Shown here: piece after piece, positions 37,420-50,166 of the stretch | Numbering within the stretch: the stretch's first letter is position 1 | How the letters are laid out: each line of letters opens with the position of its first letter | Assembly (NCBI GenBank): GCA_000934455.1 | Contig: KN882229.1 | Coordinates: 247,280 to 311,279 of the forward strand | From: Apostichopus parvimensis | Lineage: Eukaryota; Echinodermata; Holothuroidea; Aspidochirotida; Stichopodidae | Reading direction: 5' to 3' | Length of the DNA stretch: 64,000 bases | Made by a program: the position numbers and the translations under genes | The notes under the pieces: generated by a model | Databases searched by the model: none | What the model saw: the letters and a program-made list of their open reading frames with translations, nothing else | Told to the model about the DNA's origin: nothing

Positions 37420-37635
37420 TTACATAGAGTCAACTAACCTCCACGACCTGGTTGTGTACAAATATCATTTAAAAACTGCCGTTTGAAACCCATATATCTA
37501 TCTTCATCTCAAGTAGCAGGCCTCACAAGTTATTACATAGAGCCAATTACCCACCAAGACCTGGTTGTGTTCACATTTCGTATTTACAAGCAGCAAGGAC
37601 CGCTTTAAACGTTTATATATCTATCTTTGGAAATT
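37420..37635. repeat. Two-copy tandem duplication, about 112-bp offset
   Basis: TTACATAGAG followed by ACCTGGTTGTGT and later TATATCTATCTT occurs twice in direct order, with moderate divergence between the copies. Confidence 0.65.
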
Positions 37636-37767
37636 TCTGTTAGTACTAAGTAGGTTTTATTTTAAATTTCGCGAAACTGTGAATGAATGCACGCAGTTGA
37701 TATTGTTGGGCAGTTCAGTGTGTGACATCTCGTAGCTGCAATTGACTGACTGACAATATGTTATGGA

Positions 37768-37880
37768 CAGTGGCGTAGCCAAGAATTTTTCAGTGGGGGC
37801 GCTGGGGGCTGGAACATTTCATGGGGGGGGGGCATCATGTAGATCAATGATAATTTTGTTACAAGCTCAAAATCTCAATG
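37768..37880. repeat. hAT-like terminus, partial
   Basis: It begins CAGTGGCGTAGCCAAG and continues with G-runs (GGGGGGGGGCATCATG), like the ends of the 7.4-kb hAT element. No matching opposite end or duplication was found nearby, so it is probably a truncated non-autonomous copy. Confidence 0.45.
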
Positions 37881-37899
37881 GGGGGGGGGGGTGTTGCCA

Positions 37900-39750
37900 T
37901 CTTCTGGAAATCGAGGTAATGTTTCATTTTCTCCAGGAATCTATGGAGTTTGCAATAACCATTTGAATAACAGTCAGAGAAAAAGGTTCCTAAAGTATTT
38001 TAACACCAATTGAAAATGTTGGTTATGTAAACACCATTCCATTGATCTACTTGACTGTTTGTTGGCACTTGAAAAACTCAGGAATCACACTATAATGAAA
38101 TTGCAAGTTCATTGAATAGACCTCCCAAGGTATATTTATTTATGAATGTAGATTTTATTTGGCCCAAAGTATTACGATAATATTTACATCCAATGTTGAT
38201 GATACTCTGTTGCTGTTGAAGCGTAGCCTGGCAATGAATTCAGCACGCCTACAGTCGTGGACTTCGTCTTTGCTGCAAGTAGAGTCCAGTGGTTTGCATT
38301 CACACATATAGGAACCAAGATCCAGGTGTACTTTGCAAATGCAACCTTAAAAAGCAAAACAAATATTAAATTAATGAATGGTAGTCTGTTGTGTCATTCA
38401 ATGACAATGAAAGCAAAAAGATGCCTTAAAGACAATTGTAACTGTTTCACTGCACTACGCACACTTTGAATTACCACGTTAGCAATGCCCAATCATTTTC
38501 CATTTTCCTGAAGTAACAGCACACAAGAAAGGGCCATACAGCATTGATTTGATTCGGTCCAAAAAGCCAAATAGGATTTAAAAAAAACCTTACTATTTTT
38601 GTCCGGGGGGGGGGGGCAGAAGTCCAAGGGACATCACTCTGCACAGCGAGGGTGTATAATATGCGAGCAGATTTGCCAATTATTATGCCATAAGACTTCT
38701 ACATATTCTGACTATTCAGCAGATATGACATGTGTTATACTTTACGTTGTGAATCGTGTTACCAAAAATAAGCTGTTTCATGCATCCTGTATGTAAAGTC
38801 ATGTTTCTTAGAATGATCACCACATACTATTTTAAATAACGTGCGTACAAAATGACCACTTGCATGTTCACATCACGCTATACGTGCAGCATTTTGAAAG
38901 TTTTAAATCCAATATCAGGTTTCTACTCTATGCCTATTTTTGTATTAAAAATGTGTGGCACCCAAATTGACCAATCAACAGCTTAGTCCATATTTCTGAT
39001 TAAAATCATGTCATGTCGACTCAGTTTGGCAGGTGCGCGGGGTCACATAAATTTGCATGTTTAGATATATCAGACGTTTGACTGGAGACAGCGAAGGCTC
39101 CATTGGACAATAAGGGTTTTTGTTCAATATTTTTTATAGACTACTTCATACTTTGGGAACAGCCATTGACTGTAGTTGTTTCTCTGCCACAGTGACGTGA
39201 TGAAACATGGAAGGATGAACACATGGTGAACACACTTTGAATTCACGTGTAGTGAAAGTAGATGTAAGTACGGATGTATCACCTGCATAATAAAAACCAA
39301 AGAAGAATAAAGTGCTACATTAGATTGTACATGTACTTGTACATAAAAACATTCATGTGCTTGAGATTTAACAATTCAAGGCATTTTTTAAACTTCATTA
39401 AACAATCCCCACTATAAAAAATAAAGCAACTGAAACTTTCATATTGTTGTACTGTTCCTCATCTTCATTTCTTTCTTTATACTGAACTTTTTTTGGGCAA
39501 CAGCTCTCATTGGTTTTGTACACATTTTCTCATCAGGGTCAGCCTAGATGGATTTCTGTCCTCAATTATTTGAAGAGGCTCCGGATGTGTGTCCTCAATG
39601 TACAGCATAAACACGCACAGACACACTGACCGAATACAATATTGCAATATCCCCCGTCATGGCTAAAGCCAGGGGGATAACAAGGATAGGGTGTCAACTA
39701 CCGAAGGAAGAAATGCTTCCCAAAGTGTGTCTCGCTTTGAACATATCATT
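37900..39750. other. No gene recognised
   Basis: AT-rich sequence with a G-run near 38605-38617. Short open frames (38257-38469, 38599-38796) show no motifs or splice support. Confidence 0.45.
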
Positions 39751-39754
39751 TACC

Positions 39755-41584
39755 TTATGATTCAGCCAAGCTTGTCGTTTGAGAGTATTCAGGTCCTGCT
39801 GCTTCAAGGATGTGTTGCCAACTGTTAAGGCACCTGGTGCTGGATGCTGTCATCTGGGTGAAGGAAATTCCAGCATTCTCCAAAAAGTCTTGCCTTGGCT
39901 CTTGCTGGAGTGTTGACAACAAACTCAAAACATCAACACCAGTTAGAAAACCAAATGTAATCATGGATGCGGTGACCTCGCAAACATCACCTGTCTCGGT
40001 TGTGAGTTTGGGTTTGAAGTTCTTCTTCATATGAGAAGCTGCAACCTCCTTGATTATCCCAAAAGCATGCTCATTTGTCATCTCTAAACACAGAGAAGAG
40101 ACCGGATCAGCTGCAGCAAGTCTTAGCGACCGTCTTGTGGCCAATAGGTTGCAGTCTTCAGTGGCTCTGCAAACGTAAAAAATTCTGCTTGGCCAACTGA
40201 CGATGTCATCCAAAACCTTTGCAGAGGGGATTTTTGGCACGACATGGCTGCTGGTTGTGCCTTTCTTTCACACCTCTCTGTGCTAAAAATGTGAATGTAA
40301 CACAGTATGAACATTAACCTTGAATTTCTACCATTAGACAACACATACCTGCTACATCAGCATAACCATTTCTAATTTTTTACAGCAGCCTGTTTGAGGT
40401 CCAGATCTTAATTAGAGCTGCGAATTGGAACAAGGTACCTGAGTCAGTGCCCCAAAGCTGATGTCGGGAATTAATTTGAAATTATTGGTCTGGAAATCTT
40501 AGCAAACTCAGACGACGAAAGGAAAGCTTGCAAGGGGCATTTTCAAAATGAAAGCCAGGCTACAACAAAATACTATTCGCATGTATGAACCTTACCAACG
40601 TTGCAGGTTTGGCCCCTAAAGCCATAGAGCTTACAATACTTGCTACAAAGATGCACAGATGTGGTAGAGTATTATCGTGCAGACTTTTATGAATAATATC
40701 AACCACACCTTGGGGGATTTGAATGTTTTAGGGTTGGGTTCTTTACAGGGTACATTCGTTTTCCAAGTTCTGCATATTTCCTACATCCGGATAGCTTGAA
40801 ATGAAAACCTAGCTCTTTTAGATTAGTCTCCATTAATTTTTTTCTGACGATATGCATTTTGAAAATAAAAATGTAAGCTCTCTGATACACAAAGATTTTT
40901 CCGATAAAATACTTACAAGAGGGATTTTGGCCACATTCCGATTCGCACTTCGCATATGTTTGGGCAGCTGTTGGAAAATTGCGGGAGCTGCGAATTGACA
41001 AACAAAATTCTACTCAGTATATCACTTGTACCATGTGGTTTCAAATATTTTGTTCATACACTACAGTCACATAAACTCTTCATCGAATACTTGTTGAATC
41101 AAAATAAGGATAGCGCATGCACTTACGACCTAACTACACACACGTTAATCGATTTTGTGTGACGTATTCTGTGCTGGGTCAAAGATTTCAGTCCGTGCAG
41201 AGTTTGTCCTGAAGCTAGCATTGCATCGCTTGCACTGCCTACGGGAACTTGCACAGGGTGCATTTTATGTAAGTTTGGGTCAAAAGTTACTGTTTTTCTC
41301 GAAGTTTCAGTGGTCCCCCCCCCCCACCAAAAAACAGGGCAACCACCACCATTCTTTGCATGAATCTTGACACACTGTAACATATTCATTTTCTTTTGAA
41401 AGTACATTAATACCGACTTCATACCTGAAGTGCTTGTGCCAGGATGACATGAAGACTTCCGCTTCAGACATGGCTTCACAGTCTCCATTGCTGGAGCACT
41501 ATTCATATTCTCCGGATCCATTGCTGTCACACTTCCTGTGTGATACATTTGTGTGATACATTTGTCATTTATATTCATTTCCAT
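39755..41584 (-). CDS. Three-exon gene, unrecognised, about 246 aa
   Basis: Exon 1 (41584-41425) starts with ATG, ends at a GTATGA donor in phase 1 and encodes CLKRKSSCHPGTSTS. Exon 2 (40987-40917) has an ATTCGCAG acceptor and a GTAAGT donor in phase 0 and encodes FQQLPKHMRSANRNVAKIPL. Exon 3 (about 40264-39755) runs open for 170 codons; its acceptor (GTGAAAG) is weak. It encodes KVLDDIVSWPSRIFYVCRA, EMTNEHAFGIIKEVAASHM, MITFGFLTGVDVLSLL and ends TTSLAES. Phases agree throughout. The last exon looks like a folded, mostly helical domain, but I do not recognise the family and propose no function. Confidence 0.5.
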
Positions 41585-41855
41585 GCTGGCTCAGGCAATA
41601 CATGTCAGCATGTACCATGATTTTTCTCAGAGTGTGGCTTAGCACAATTTATTAACACAAATTCTCTGCTAATTGTTAAGCAGCACCTCAAAATTACTAC
41701 AAGCCAACTAAAAATTAATAAATCAGAATGACGAAAATGTCCTAAATATTCAAATTAGATGTAAACGAAATTGTTTAAGTTGCCATTATGACACCCGTAA
41801 GAATAGGAAATACTAAACGCTAACTAGCCATGCCCATGACCGTCACCAAGCACTA

Positions 41856-42188
41856 CAGGGTGGTCCGAAAATTTGTAAACACTTTTCAGATGCAGATTTC
41901 TTGAATTAGGGGAACCATGATCTAATTGTTTTAAGATTTCCTAACCTCTAGCATTTTTGTTGTATATTGTGAAAACAGCGCTACAATAATGTCATGAGGT
42001 CTACAAGACTGCCATTGACTAGTGCAAATTAATTTGCTACCACTTTCTGTTAATGGCTGCAATTCTTAAATTGGGCCTTATTTTCGCATATACTGGACCA
42101 AAATCTTGCAGTTTTAATAATTTCAACATGTCTCTCCATTATTGAGAAATATGCCTCTGAAAAAGAACCGTTTTTGGACCACCATGCA
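41856..42188. mobile_element. Small Tc1/mariner-like inverted-repeat element
   Basis: The left end CAGGGTGGTCCGAAAA is preceded by TA. The right end, read inverted, is CATGGTGGTCCAAAAA with TA two bases beyond. CAGGGTGGTCC-type ends next to TA are typical of mariner elements. The 333-bp body has no coding capacity. Confidence 0.6.
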
Positions 42189-42189
42189 T

Positions 42190-45100
42190 AAAGTAAAAAA
42201 AGTGATACAAATCTGACTACCTAATAGCTGATGCCAAGCGCAAAGTAATATTTTACTCCTCTGGCATTGTCAGTTCATTGGCTTTTGAAAATGTCAGTGA
42301 AGTTAGGGTTAGGGAACGTCTAATAAGTCGGAAAATTCACGTTCCATTTGGAAATCTCCGCAAGAGAATGTCGCTAATTCCGATCTTTGGTAACTTGTTC
42401 CTAGCATTAAGTGTTCCGAATGGGAAGAACTCATGTTCCTGTTTAAAATCCACTCCTGCTGTTCGCACGGGAACACTTTGCTCTGATGTGTTATGAATGA
42501 TTAGTTCTTAAAGTGGGTTTTTCTTATGGGGCTTTTTCACCTTTTTTTACAATTATATCTTCATTAATTTCAGGACAAACAATCTGAAAAATGGACACCC
42601 CCATAAAAAAACATGTATGAGGAATACACATACGCAGGTATGGAGAGCAAAGCTAAATGACAGCATTGCGAACGGCTTTCTCCAAATCGCGAAATCAGTG
42701 TTGTCAGAAAGGAGAAGAATGAGGATTCTGCAGAGAATGTAGCTTGTTCCAGGCCATTACAGTTGATATTGCCATCATGAAGTGGACAGGAACATTTGCT
42801 GTTCCCATATAGAACATTCCAAGCATTTCAACTATCTGGGACATTCCCTTTATTCTAAAGGAAAATAAGTATAGAATACTGTGGCTGAGAGCACTACAAA
42901 GCAGGGTGAATATATGCAAGATCCAAAACTATGGCACACATATTAACGCTAACCCATTCAGGGAGGTTTGGTTGGCAGCCCTATCTAGAAAAAATAAGAG
43001 ATTTGTAACTGTAAATATGATACTGTAACTACGATACACAGCGGAGGTATCATTTCATAATTGGGCATATTGGCTGTTTATGCCCATGCTCTTAACTTGT
43101 TAACTACATTGAGTTGCACTGTTATGCATCTGGCAGGGTTAGCGTTAGTGGAAACATCATCAGTGAATACAGCAGAAAGGAAACATGAATGTGCAATGTT
43201 CATAACCAAATAAGTCACGGAAGGAGCAACTAAAATGTATGTTACTGAACCCACACCAACAGTTGGACACACAGTTCTAGATACAGAACCAAACAACCGC
43301 TTCCTTTCCCTTATTCCACCTAACATAAAAGGCATGTCTAAAGGGTAGCGATATTTTATTTTACGTTCGCCCATGTTCAACTAAACCAATGCGGAGTAAA
43401 TTTGTACCTTCTGATGGAAACATAAACCCCATCACAAAATCATACTGTAATGTACATGTACAAGCAATATAATACACCAGAGGAAGCGAAGCAAAACATG
43501 CAATAATATTAAAGGGAATATACCAGATTTTAAAACATCAAGACAAGGTAACCATCATGAAAAATCACCACTGTAAAATGATGGCACCTGGTGTGCTGCC
43601 ATTTTCAAGAAAAGTGATATTTTTGTATACATTTCCAATGCGGGTTGGCCGACCGACGTTGTGAAAAACTTACTTTTTGTCAAATACATGCCCCAATTTA
43701 TTCAACCACAATACTAAGTCCGCAGTTTGTTTGCAATCGATTACACACGTATAGTGAAAGCCATTTAGACTCGTACCCTGACTTTACAATTCCCTGATGT
43801 CTATAAATTGCAGTTTCTTCAGACAGCAACAGCTTGATTGTTTTTCTTGGTTTATCCAGCATCTATGAACACAAAACTCAAATCAAGTCAGTTGAACAAT
43901 ATTTGCTAGAAAATAATAACCCCTAAATCCATCCATTTAAAAAACATACACCAAAAGCAAATGTTGTATATTCCCTTCAAAGTGTAAAGACGGGAATATA
44001 GTGGAGACTGGGGAAAAGCAAAAGCTTGTATAACAAACCTGTGCTTGCATGCCTGTGTGGTTGTGAAGATAAAAGTAAAAATAAAACATAGTTATCACAA
44101 ACACTGACAAATCTATGAAATTCATTGTTGCCTGCTATAATTAAGGATATGGCGTCTTTATACACACAGGGGGCTCAAAGCAACACATGCAAAGATGAGA
44201 GTGCTGTATTTCTAGAGCGGCTTAAAAACATGATATCCCATATCACAACGTTCGACAATTGTTTATCTCTTGCACACACAAAGACAAATGGTTGTCACTT
44301 GCTTTGCCAGAAATAAACGAATTAACTTCAAGTGTAATATTTGATATCTGTAGGCATTCTCACACGCAAAGAACGCAGAGTATATGAGGTTTATTGATAT
44401 GGAACGCAGGGTATCTGCACTCTTATTATCTCGACACAAAGTGGTTTCAGACTAATGAAATTGCAAAATCCAATCGCACGATGTAACAAATACAATTTAA
44501 AAAAAGTCTTATGATTTCCTCAGTTCTTCTTGACAGCGCCATCCTTCCTGTCAAAGCAAAACTTCCTAACAGATGTTACGTAATTAACATATGCTTTACA
44601 AATTGTACACAGATGCCAAGAGACAGCATTGTCTTATATAGATAAATTTACTCCACATCACTTAAACTGTGGACTGTTTTCAAAACATTGACCTCCCAAA
44701 GCTTATAAAACAATACAATAAATAACAATTTATTTCAGTATAAAAGAAGATTATTGCACATTATTTCATCATTATTTACTAATTGTTAGTGAAAGTCACC
44801 TTTGTTTGGTTTTTTCTTCTTTCTGAGAGGAAGGTCCTTGAACACTTTGCCTGTTTGTGCATGTCTGCGAACTATTAAAAATGGAAACAGAACAGTGATA
44901 CATGTACATCTAATCTCTGAACAAGACAATCAATATAGACCTGTAGTAATTGCAGGTATTTCACCCAACAGTTGCAAAACCCTGTGGGTGATATACAGTG
45001 GGCGAAAAGGGTGACTTAACATTACAGAAACCATGGATTTCCTGCCATATTAAATGTCATGAATTGCAAGACAAACATTCTCATCAAAACACAAAAAAAG

Positions 45101-45450
45101 AATTTCTAAGTAAGAAAAAAAAAACATGTTTCTCGTCCCACCCCTTCCTTTTTGGAGACTGCCTGAATTTCTTTATCATTTGTATTTTTGAAAAATTCAG
45201 TAAAAACAATCACCAAAAAAGTCCACAAATTCATCGGAAAATAAATTGTAGACCAATACAAGTCTAAATGACCTGTAAATATGTTCAGTTCTCTTATCCA
45301 ACTTATCTTTCATTTTAAAGTGTCTTTGAAGAGTGGAAACACCAACGGTTGCAAGAAATTTGAAAATGCTGGCCATCTTGAATCAAATAAAAAGCCCTGC
45401 TTCCTCCTTGTTTTCAAAAACCCGCACGAGAAACGCGTTTTTTTATTCGG
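42190..45450. other. No gene recognised
   Basis: AT-rich sequence with scattered short frames. Near 42300-42480 and 42740-42850 GGAAC/GTTCC words recur in both orientations without a fixed spacing. There is no convincing exon; the 43078-43380 minus frame of 100 codons lacks motifs. Confidence 0.4.
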
Positions 45451-45455
45451 CCTAA

Positions 45456-46640
45456 ATAATAATAATAATAATAATAACTGTTTTTTGTATAGCGCGGGTA
45501 TCCAGAGCACAAGGCAATGTTCAAATGCGCTCCCAAATAAAGGGTCTAACTGTGATACTTCTCAAAAAGGATAGTTTTTAACTGTTTTTTGAGATCCGTC
45601 TTACTGGATGGAGAAATAGGTGCCTCTTGTTTGGCTATGAGATTGTTCCATAGTCGTGGGGCCATCACGGAGAAAGCTCGCCCGCCAAAGTTAGTTGAAT
45701 GAAATGATGGCTCCGCAAGCAAATATTTATTTTGGGACCTCAGCGATCTTGGTGGAATGTAACGATGGACTAATTCTGCTAAGTACAATGGAGCTTCCCC
45801 GTTGAGTGCCATAAAGGTGAGATACAAAATTTGAAAATATATTCTTGCACGTACAGGTAACCAGTGAAGTTCACGAAGTACAGGTGTTATATGGGCTCGC
45901 TTGGGAGTTTTCGCAACAAGGCGAGCAGCATTGTTTTGAAGCATTTGTAATTTATTCATCAACTCATTGCTAATCCCGTACAGAAGGCTATTGCCATAAT
46001 CCAGGGGAGATATTACAAGTGCCTGCGTGATCGATCGTGTCGCACTTTTGCTGAGCTGCCTTCGGGCTAAGGCAATATTTCTGAGATGAAAATAGCCCGA
46101 ATTGACGACAGAGTAGACATACGGCTTGATAGACAGCTGAGGATCAAACAGGACACCGAGGTTACGTACAGGGGCTCCGGAGATTTTAACATCAACCCCA
46201 GCTACTGTGATTGAATCAATCTTCACTAGTTTGAGACGTTGGGGCGTACCAAATAGCATTATTTCAGTTATCGATGGATTTCCTTTCAGGAAGTTGTCAG
46301 TGAGCCAATGCTGAATTTCATTTAAGCAGCATTCCAACTTAAGGCAATCTTGATGCACCTGTGCTGGATCTTTGATCTGTATAATAACCGTATATAATTG
46401 AGTGTCATCAGCAAAACTATGGCGGTGTATTGAGTGAGAATCAATCAGTTCGCCAAGAGGAAGCACATAGGTTAAGAACAGCAAAGGCCCGAGTACAGAC
46501 CCTTGAGGAAAGCCACACTTCAGAACGCAGGATGAAGACCTCGTCCCATGTATATTTACACTTTGTGATCTATTGGTAAGGTACGAGCGAAACGAGTTCA
46601 GTGCAGTACCATTGATGCCTAATCTGTCCCTCATATACCT
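45456..46640 (-). mobile_element. 5'-truncated LINE of the CR1/L2-like (jockey) group
   Basis: A 362-codon minus-strand frame (46634-45546) has no stop. It covers the later part of reverse transcriptase (KCGFPQGSVLGPLLF and the catalytic SFADDTQLY) and the conserved C-terminal region (LQNNAARLVAKTPKRAHITP, LRELHWLPVRARI, FGGRAFSVMAPRLWN). A short 3' UTR and an (ATT)n tail (plus-strand AAT run about 45456-45476) follow. The endonuclease and N-terminal RT are absent, so this is a typical 5'-truncated insertion. The clean frame argues for a fairly young copy. I could not identify a target duplication. Confidence 0.88.
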
Positions 46641-46710
46641 ACTAAATCAGCCGGGATAGCCATATCAATGCACATAATGCAAGTACTTGCCTTTGCCTCT
46701 TGTTAATTTG

Positions 46711-47841
46711 CTAATTACAAATGGATTTTTGCCCAAATGACTTTACAGTGGCGTCGGGGTTCAACACTGGCAGCTCATTTGAACTAGGCACAGATCTGTA
46801 GAGCATATTGGATACGCGCACAAGTTCCTGCTTGGCATTGGACAAGATGTCAACAGGTACGTCAAGGTAGGAAATACTACGGATTTTGTCAACTTCTTCC
46901 CTGGTCGCAGATAATAATGAACTCCTGCTTGGTTCACTCCTGAAATTTTCGTAACCTATTTCACTTGATGGAGGTTCAGTGCTGTTGGAAGAGCCTTCTT
47001 CCATGCCTTCGTTGGGATTGGCTCCTTCCATCTTCAAGTTGGACCCTCCGAAACACACTTCATCCAAAGTGAAGAGGGGATTATCCCGGTAATGCTCTGG
47101 TAGGTCATTCCAGCTGCAGCTAGGGGGTGCAGGTCAACTGCAAGTAAGTGCTTGCAAGGCCAGTGGGTGTGCAGCCAGTCATAGCACTGGCACGAAGCGA
47201 TTGCCTCATCGTTTCCCAGTGTGACTTCTTTCTCCTTATTGTGCTCAGAGAAGCTGCACACTTTGAAGCTGTTGCCGGCCCTCTGGATTGTACAATCCTC
47301 TGAACTGGACAATCTCAGTGAATGATGAACTCTTTTTCGGCCTGTTTTGGAGAAACCTTGGAATTGAAGCATTATATGATCTGTACACTGATGTTGCCTT
47401 CAGGTTGCATTGTATGTACCTGTAATTTAAACAAAAACAACACAAACGATGGGCAATGAAGGTTAATATAACAAATTATACATATGCAGAATGTTTCAGT
47501 GTCCTAATTCCAATAAACCCAGTCATGCTATCAGACAGTCTGAACCGGTAAACTTTACTCACAACCGAAACTTTTTCAGGAAAATTTGACAACGTACCGA
47601 TTAAAAAAACAAATACGGCTTTTAAAAAGTAAAAATACTGTCCTATAATCTCCTTTAGCGATTACCTCGTATGCATTTCTGGCAGAAATATCTTGATTAC
47701 TGTTGTCAGCATTCCTGTCAGGGTCCTGTCTGTGAATCTGGACAGGAACTCATACTTCAGTGTACGATTCTGGCGTTCAATGCCGTTATTCGTGTTGATC
47801 TTCATGTTGAAACGATCTTGCCAGTAAATCCATGCCCACTT
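46711..47841 (-). pseudogene. MULE-type transposase-derived gene with SWIM zinc finger, broken
   Basis: Exon 47841-47666 (acceptor CATTGCAG, donor GTAATC, phase 2) encodes WAWIYWQDRFNMKINTNNGI and RQNRTLKYEFLSRF, the end of a MULE-like transposase domain. The next exon starts at 47419 (ATTACAG acceptor, phases agree) and encodes YNASIPRFLQNRPKK, then the SWIM finger CQCYDWLHTHWPCKH (C-x-C...C-x-H), then LFTLDEVCFGGSNL and an acidic tail ending at 46711. Two frame changes are visible in the second exon, one in an A-run near 47337 and one in a C-run near 47130. SWIM fingers bind DNA or protein in MULE transposases and derived host proteins. The LINE has landed just beyond its stop codon. Confidence 0.8.
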
Positions 47842-48319
47842 CTGCAATGATAGGTAAAAGAAATCAAAACAAGGGTTATGATTCAAAACTGGGTACAAAA
47901 TTACCTGACCACTGGTGCCAGGAACTGGTTCCGGACTTTTGGATCAGGTACCCATAACCAACTTAACAAATCACTTGTTAAGTTCTAAGACTGTAAAAAG
48001 GAAAGCTTTTCAATGTCAATGGTAGAATTTAAAAAATGAAAACCCGGCTACTGGAAAAGCAAAATGGATTTCACGTTTAGTTGGCCCATTGCCAACACTC
48101 TGCCACCAGATACATGATTGGTACTTCATACAAGCACTTTTAGGACTGCACAACTCCTACAGCGTTCTATTATGGCTCTATTATGGCTCTATTGGCTCGT
48201 CATCTCTGAATATGAATCTGTTTAAGGGGTAGATTCCTGCCACTTTAAATCCAGATGTGATGTTTTGTGGGTTAAACGGTCATGGATATGCTTCACCCAA
48301 GTTTTCTGAGATGTCATAG

Positions 48320-49519
48320 ATGGTCATTGGCTTTCCTGGATGACGCGACATCCATGAATCGCATGAAGTACCGCCTTAACTGTTCGGTCCAGCGGCTGCA
48401 GCTTGTGGCTTGTGTGGGGTGGAAACGTGACCATCACAACACCATTCTCTTTTGCTTTATCTAAAATGTTAATGGATACGTGGCTCTGATGATTGTCCAG
48501 CAAAAGTAAAACAGGGTGTTCTTTTGAGGACTTGCTGTGTTTGATGAAATGCTCCATCCACAATTCAAAGCTCTCGGCTGTCATCCACCTGCTGGAATGA
48601 GCAATACCGAGTTCCTGGTGCTGCATTGTTGATCGTGTATCTCTTGAAGTGAACACGGGTGAACACAAGGAATGGTGGTATTGAATATCCCAGTGCATTA
48701 ACAGCACCACACATTGTCACCAATGTACCTCTCTCTGCTGACACAACTTGCCCAACTTGTTTTGCGTTCTTGTTTGCAATGACTTTGGGTGGGGTAGCAC
48801 TGTGGTTAGTGCGGTTTCGTCACAGTTATAAATGCACGTTGGTTCAAATTTGTACCGCTACATCACAGTTTCTAAGTTGTCAAAAAAGGCCCCGACAGTT
48901 GTCTTGTTGAAACTTGTAGCTCTACCAAGGCTGGTCGCCTCCGGTTTTCTCACAGAAACATCGGGTGCCGTTGCATAAAGCCATAGAACCAACCTTCACC
49001 TCAGGAAAAGAAACAAAATAAATTTCAGTAGCCTACAGACCGCGTACAAGCTTTATAAGTCTTTTTCCAGTAAAGAAAAGGGGAAAAAAGTAAGCAGGAT
49101 CAGAAGATGAACTCACCAGCTGATTGATTTGTAGTCCATGAATATGGAATGGCTATTTTGTTCTCCTCTGCATATTGATAGGCCAGTGTCTTGGTTCCAT
49201 TCATGGTCAACCCATTATGATGCTTTCGAGCAATTAGGAAAAATTCCTGTAACTCACTCTCTTGATCATCAGTAAAAGTCCTGTGATTGTCATAATGAGG
49301 TGAGAACCGCAATTCGGTACTATTCGTCGCATTACGTTTGGCCGAAGCCACATAGCGTTGAAGGGTAGATGTTGGAATGGACAAATCGGTAGCTACGGAC
49401 CTGATTGAATGACCCCTTTTCACTACCAGTTCCACTGCATGTTTCATGGCTGCCTCCGTAGTGCTCCCATGAGTGTCACTTTGCTTTTTCGATGTCGGAC
49501 CATCTTTTCTGTAAATCAA
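48320..49519 (-). pseudogene. pogo/Tigger-type transposase, broken
   Basis: The N-terminal part (49519-49100) carries a psq-type helix-turn-helix (MKHAVELVVKRGHSIRSVAT, DLSIPTSTLQRYV) followed by YAEENKIAIPYSW. The DDE_1 core shows its first Asp in CIYNCDETALTTV (about 48840-48800), the second in LLLLDNHQSHVS and the third in FPPHTSHKLQPLDRTVK. The core switches frame several times and has stops between about 48990 and 48720, so the copy is dead. An intron probably separates the N-terminal exon from the core. No terminal repeats with TA were located. Confidence 0.82.
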
Positions 49520-49639
49520 AGAAATACGAATACAAATTAAGTGGTTAAAAACAAGCCGTAGTCATATAGGTGATGATGAATTACTCTTTCATACATTTAT
49601 GCCAAAAAAGGTCACTTTGATCATGTTTATATTACGCCA

Positions 49640-49706
49640 AAAACTCACTGGGAACCCTTCGGGGGGGGGGGCGATATCCACGAGACCCCCTTTGGGTGCG
49701 CCACTG
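49640..49706. repeat. hAT-like terminus, partial
   Basis: It ends GGTGCGCCACTG and contains a G-run (GGGGGGGGGGCG), the inverted form of CAGTGGCGCACC. A partner end was not found. Confidence 0.4.
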
Positions 49707-50166
49707 TCCCTCTCCAAAGGACGATGAAGGCCATCCAATCCTAAAACTTTGTCACTTCTCCAGACAGTCAAATTAGGAGAGGGGATGCTACGACATGAGC
49801 TAATTGACAAGGCTGCTGAGCACTGTTGTTACTGAATTATCGCCGGGGTGCATTGGGACACGCCCCATTGTGCCCCGTTCACAATGTTCCAATGCGCCCA
49901 GCACAAATTTTTCAATTGTAATTGCCCATATATACCAAATGCGCGAAATAACTCACGAGGCCTGTTCATCAATCGATACCTTTCATTTCGATGTTTCACT
50001 CACATTGGTAAATTTATTTTAGAATGAACCTACAAAAAACATGGGAGGCCATGATTAAGATATGATAATAGTAGGTAAAAATGTAAAACAAAACGTTGTT
50101 TTTACTCACAATTCAACCGAAATCTTCACAGATCGGCGCTGACCACGTTAGGCCTTGATTTACTGA

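Noticed and set aside
40123-40344. 73-codon minus frame with CERKAQPAAMSCQKS
   Set aside because: It overlaps the 170-codon last exon of the 39.8-41.6 kb gene in another frame, and the longer frame fits the splice phases.
42300-42850. Recurring GGAAC/GTTCC words
   Set aside because: Spacing is irregular and flanks do not align, so I cannot call it a repeat or a binding-site array.
43078-43380. 100-codon minus-strand open frame
   Set aside because: No recognisable domain or splice site; composition is consistent with chance.
46746-46760. CAGTGGCGTC, like a hAT terminus
   Set aside because: It falls inside the coding tail of the SWIM-finger gene and reads as ordinary codons (NPDATVKS); there is no G-run or partner end.
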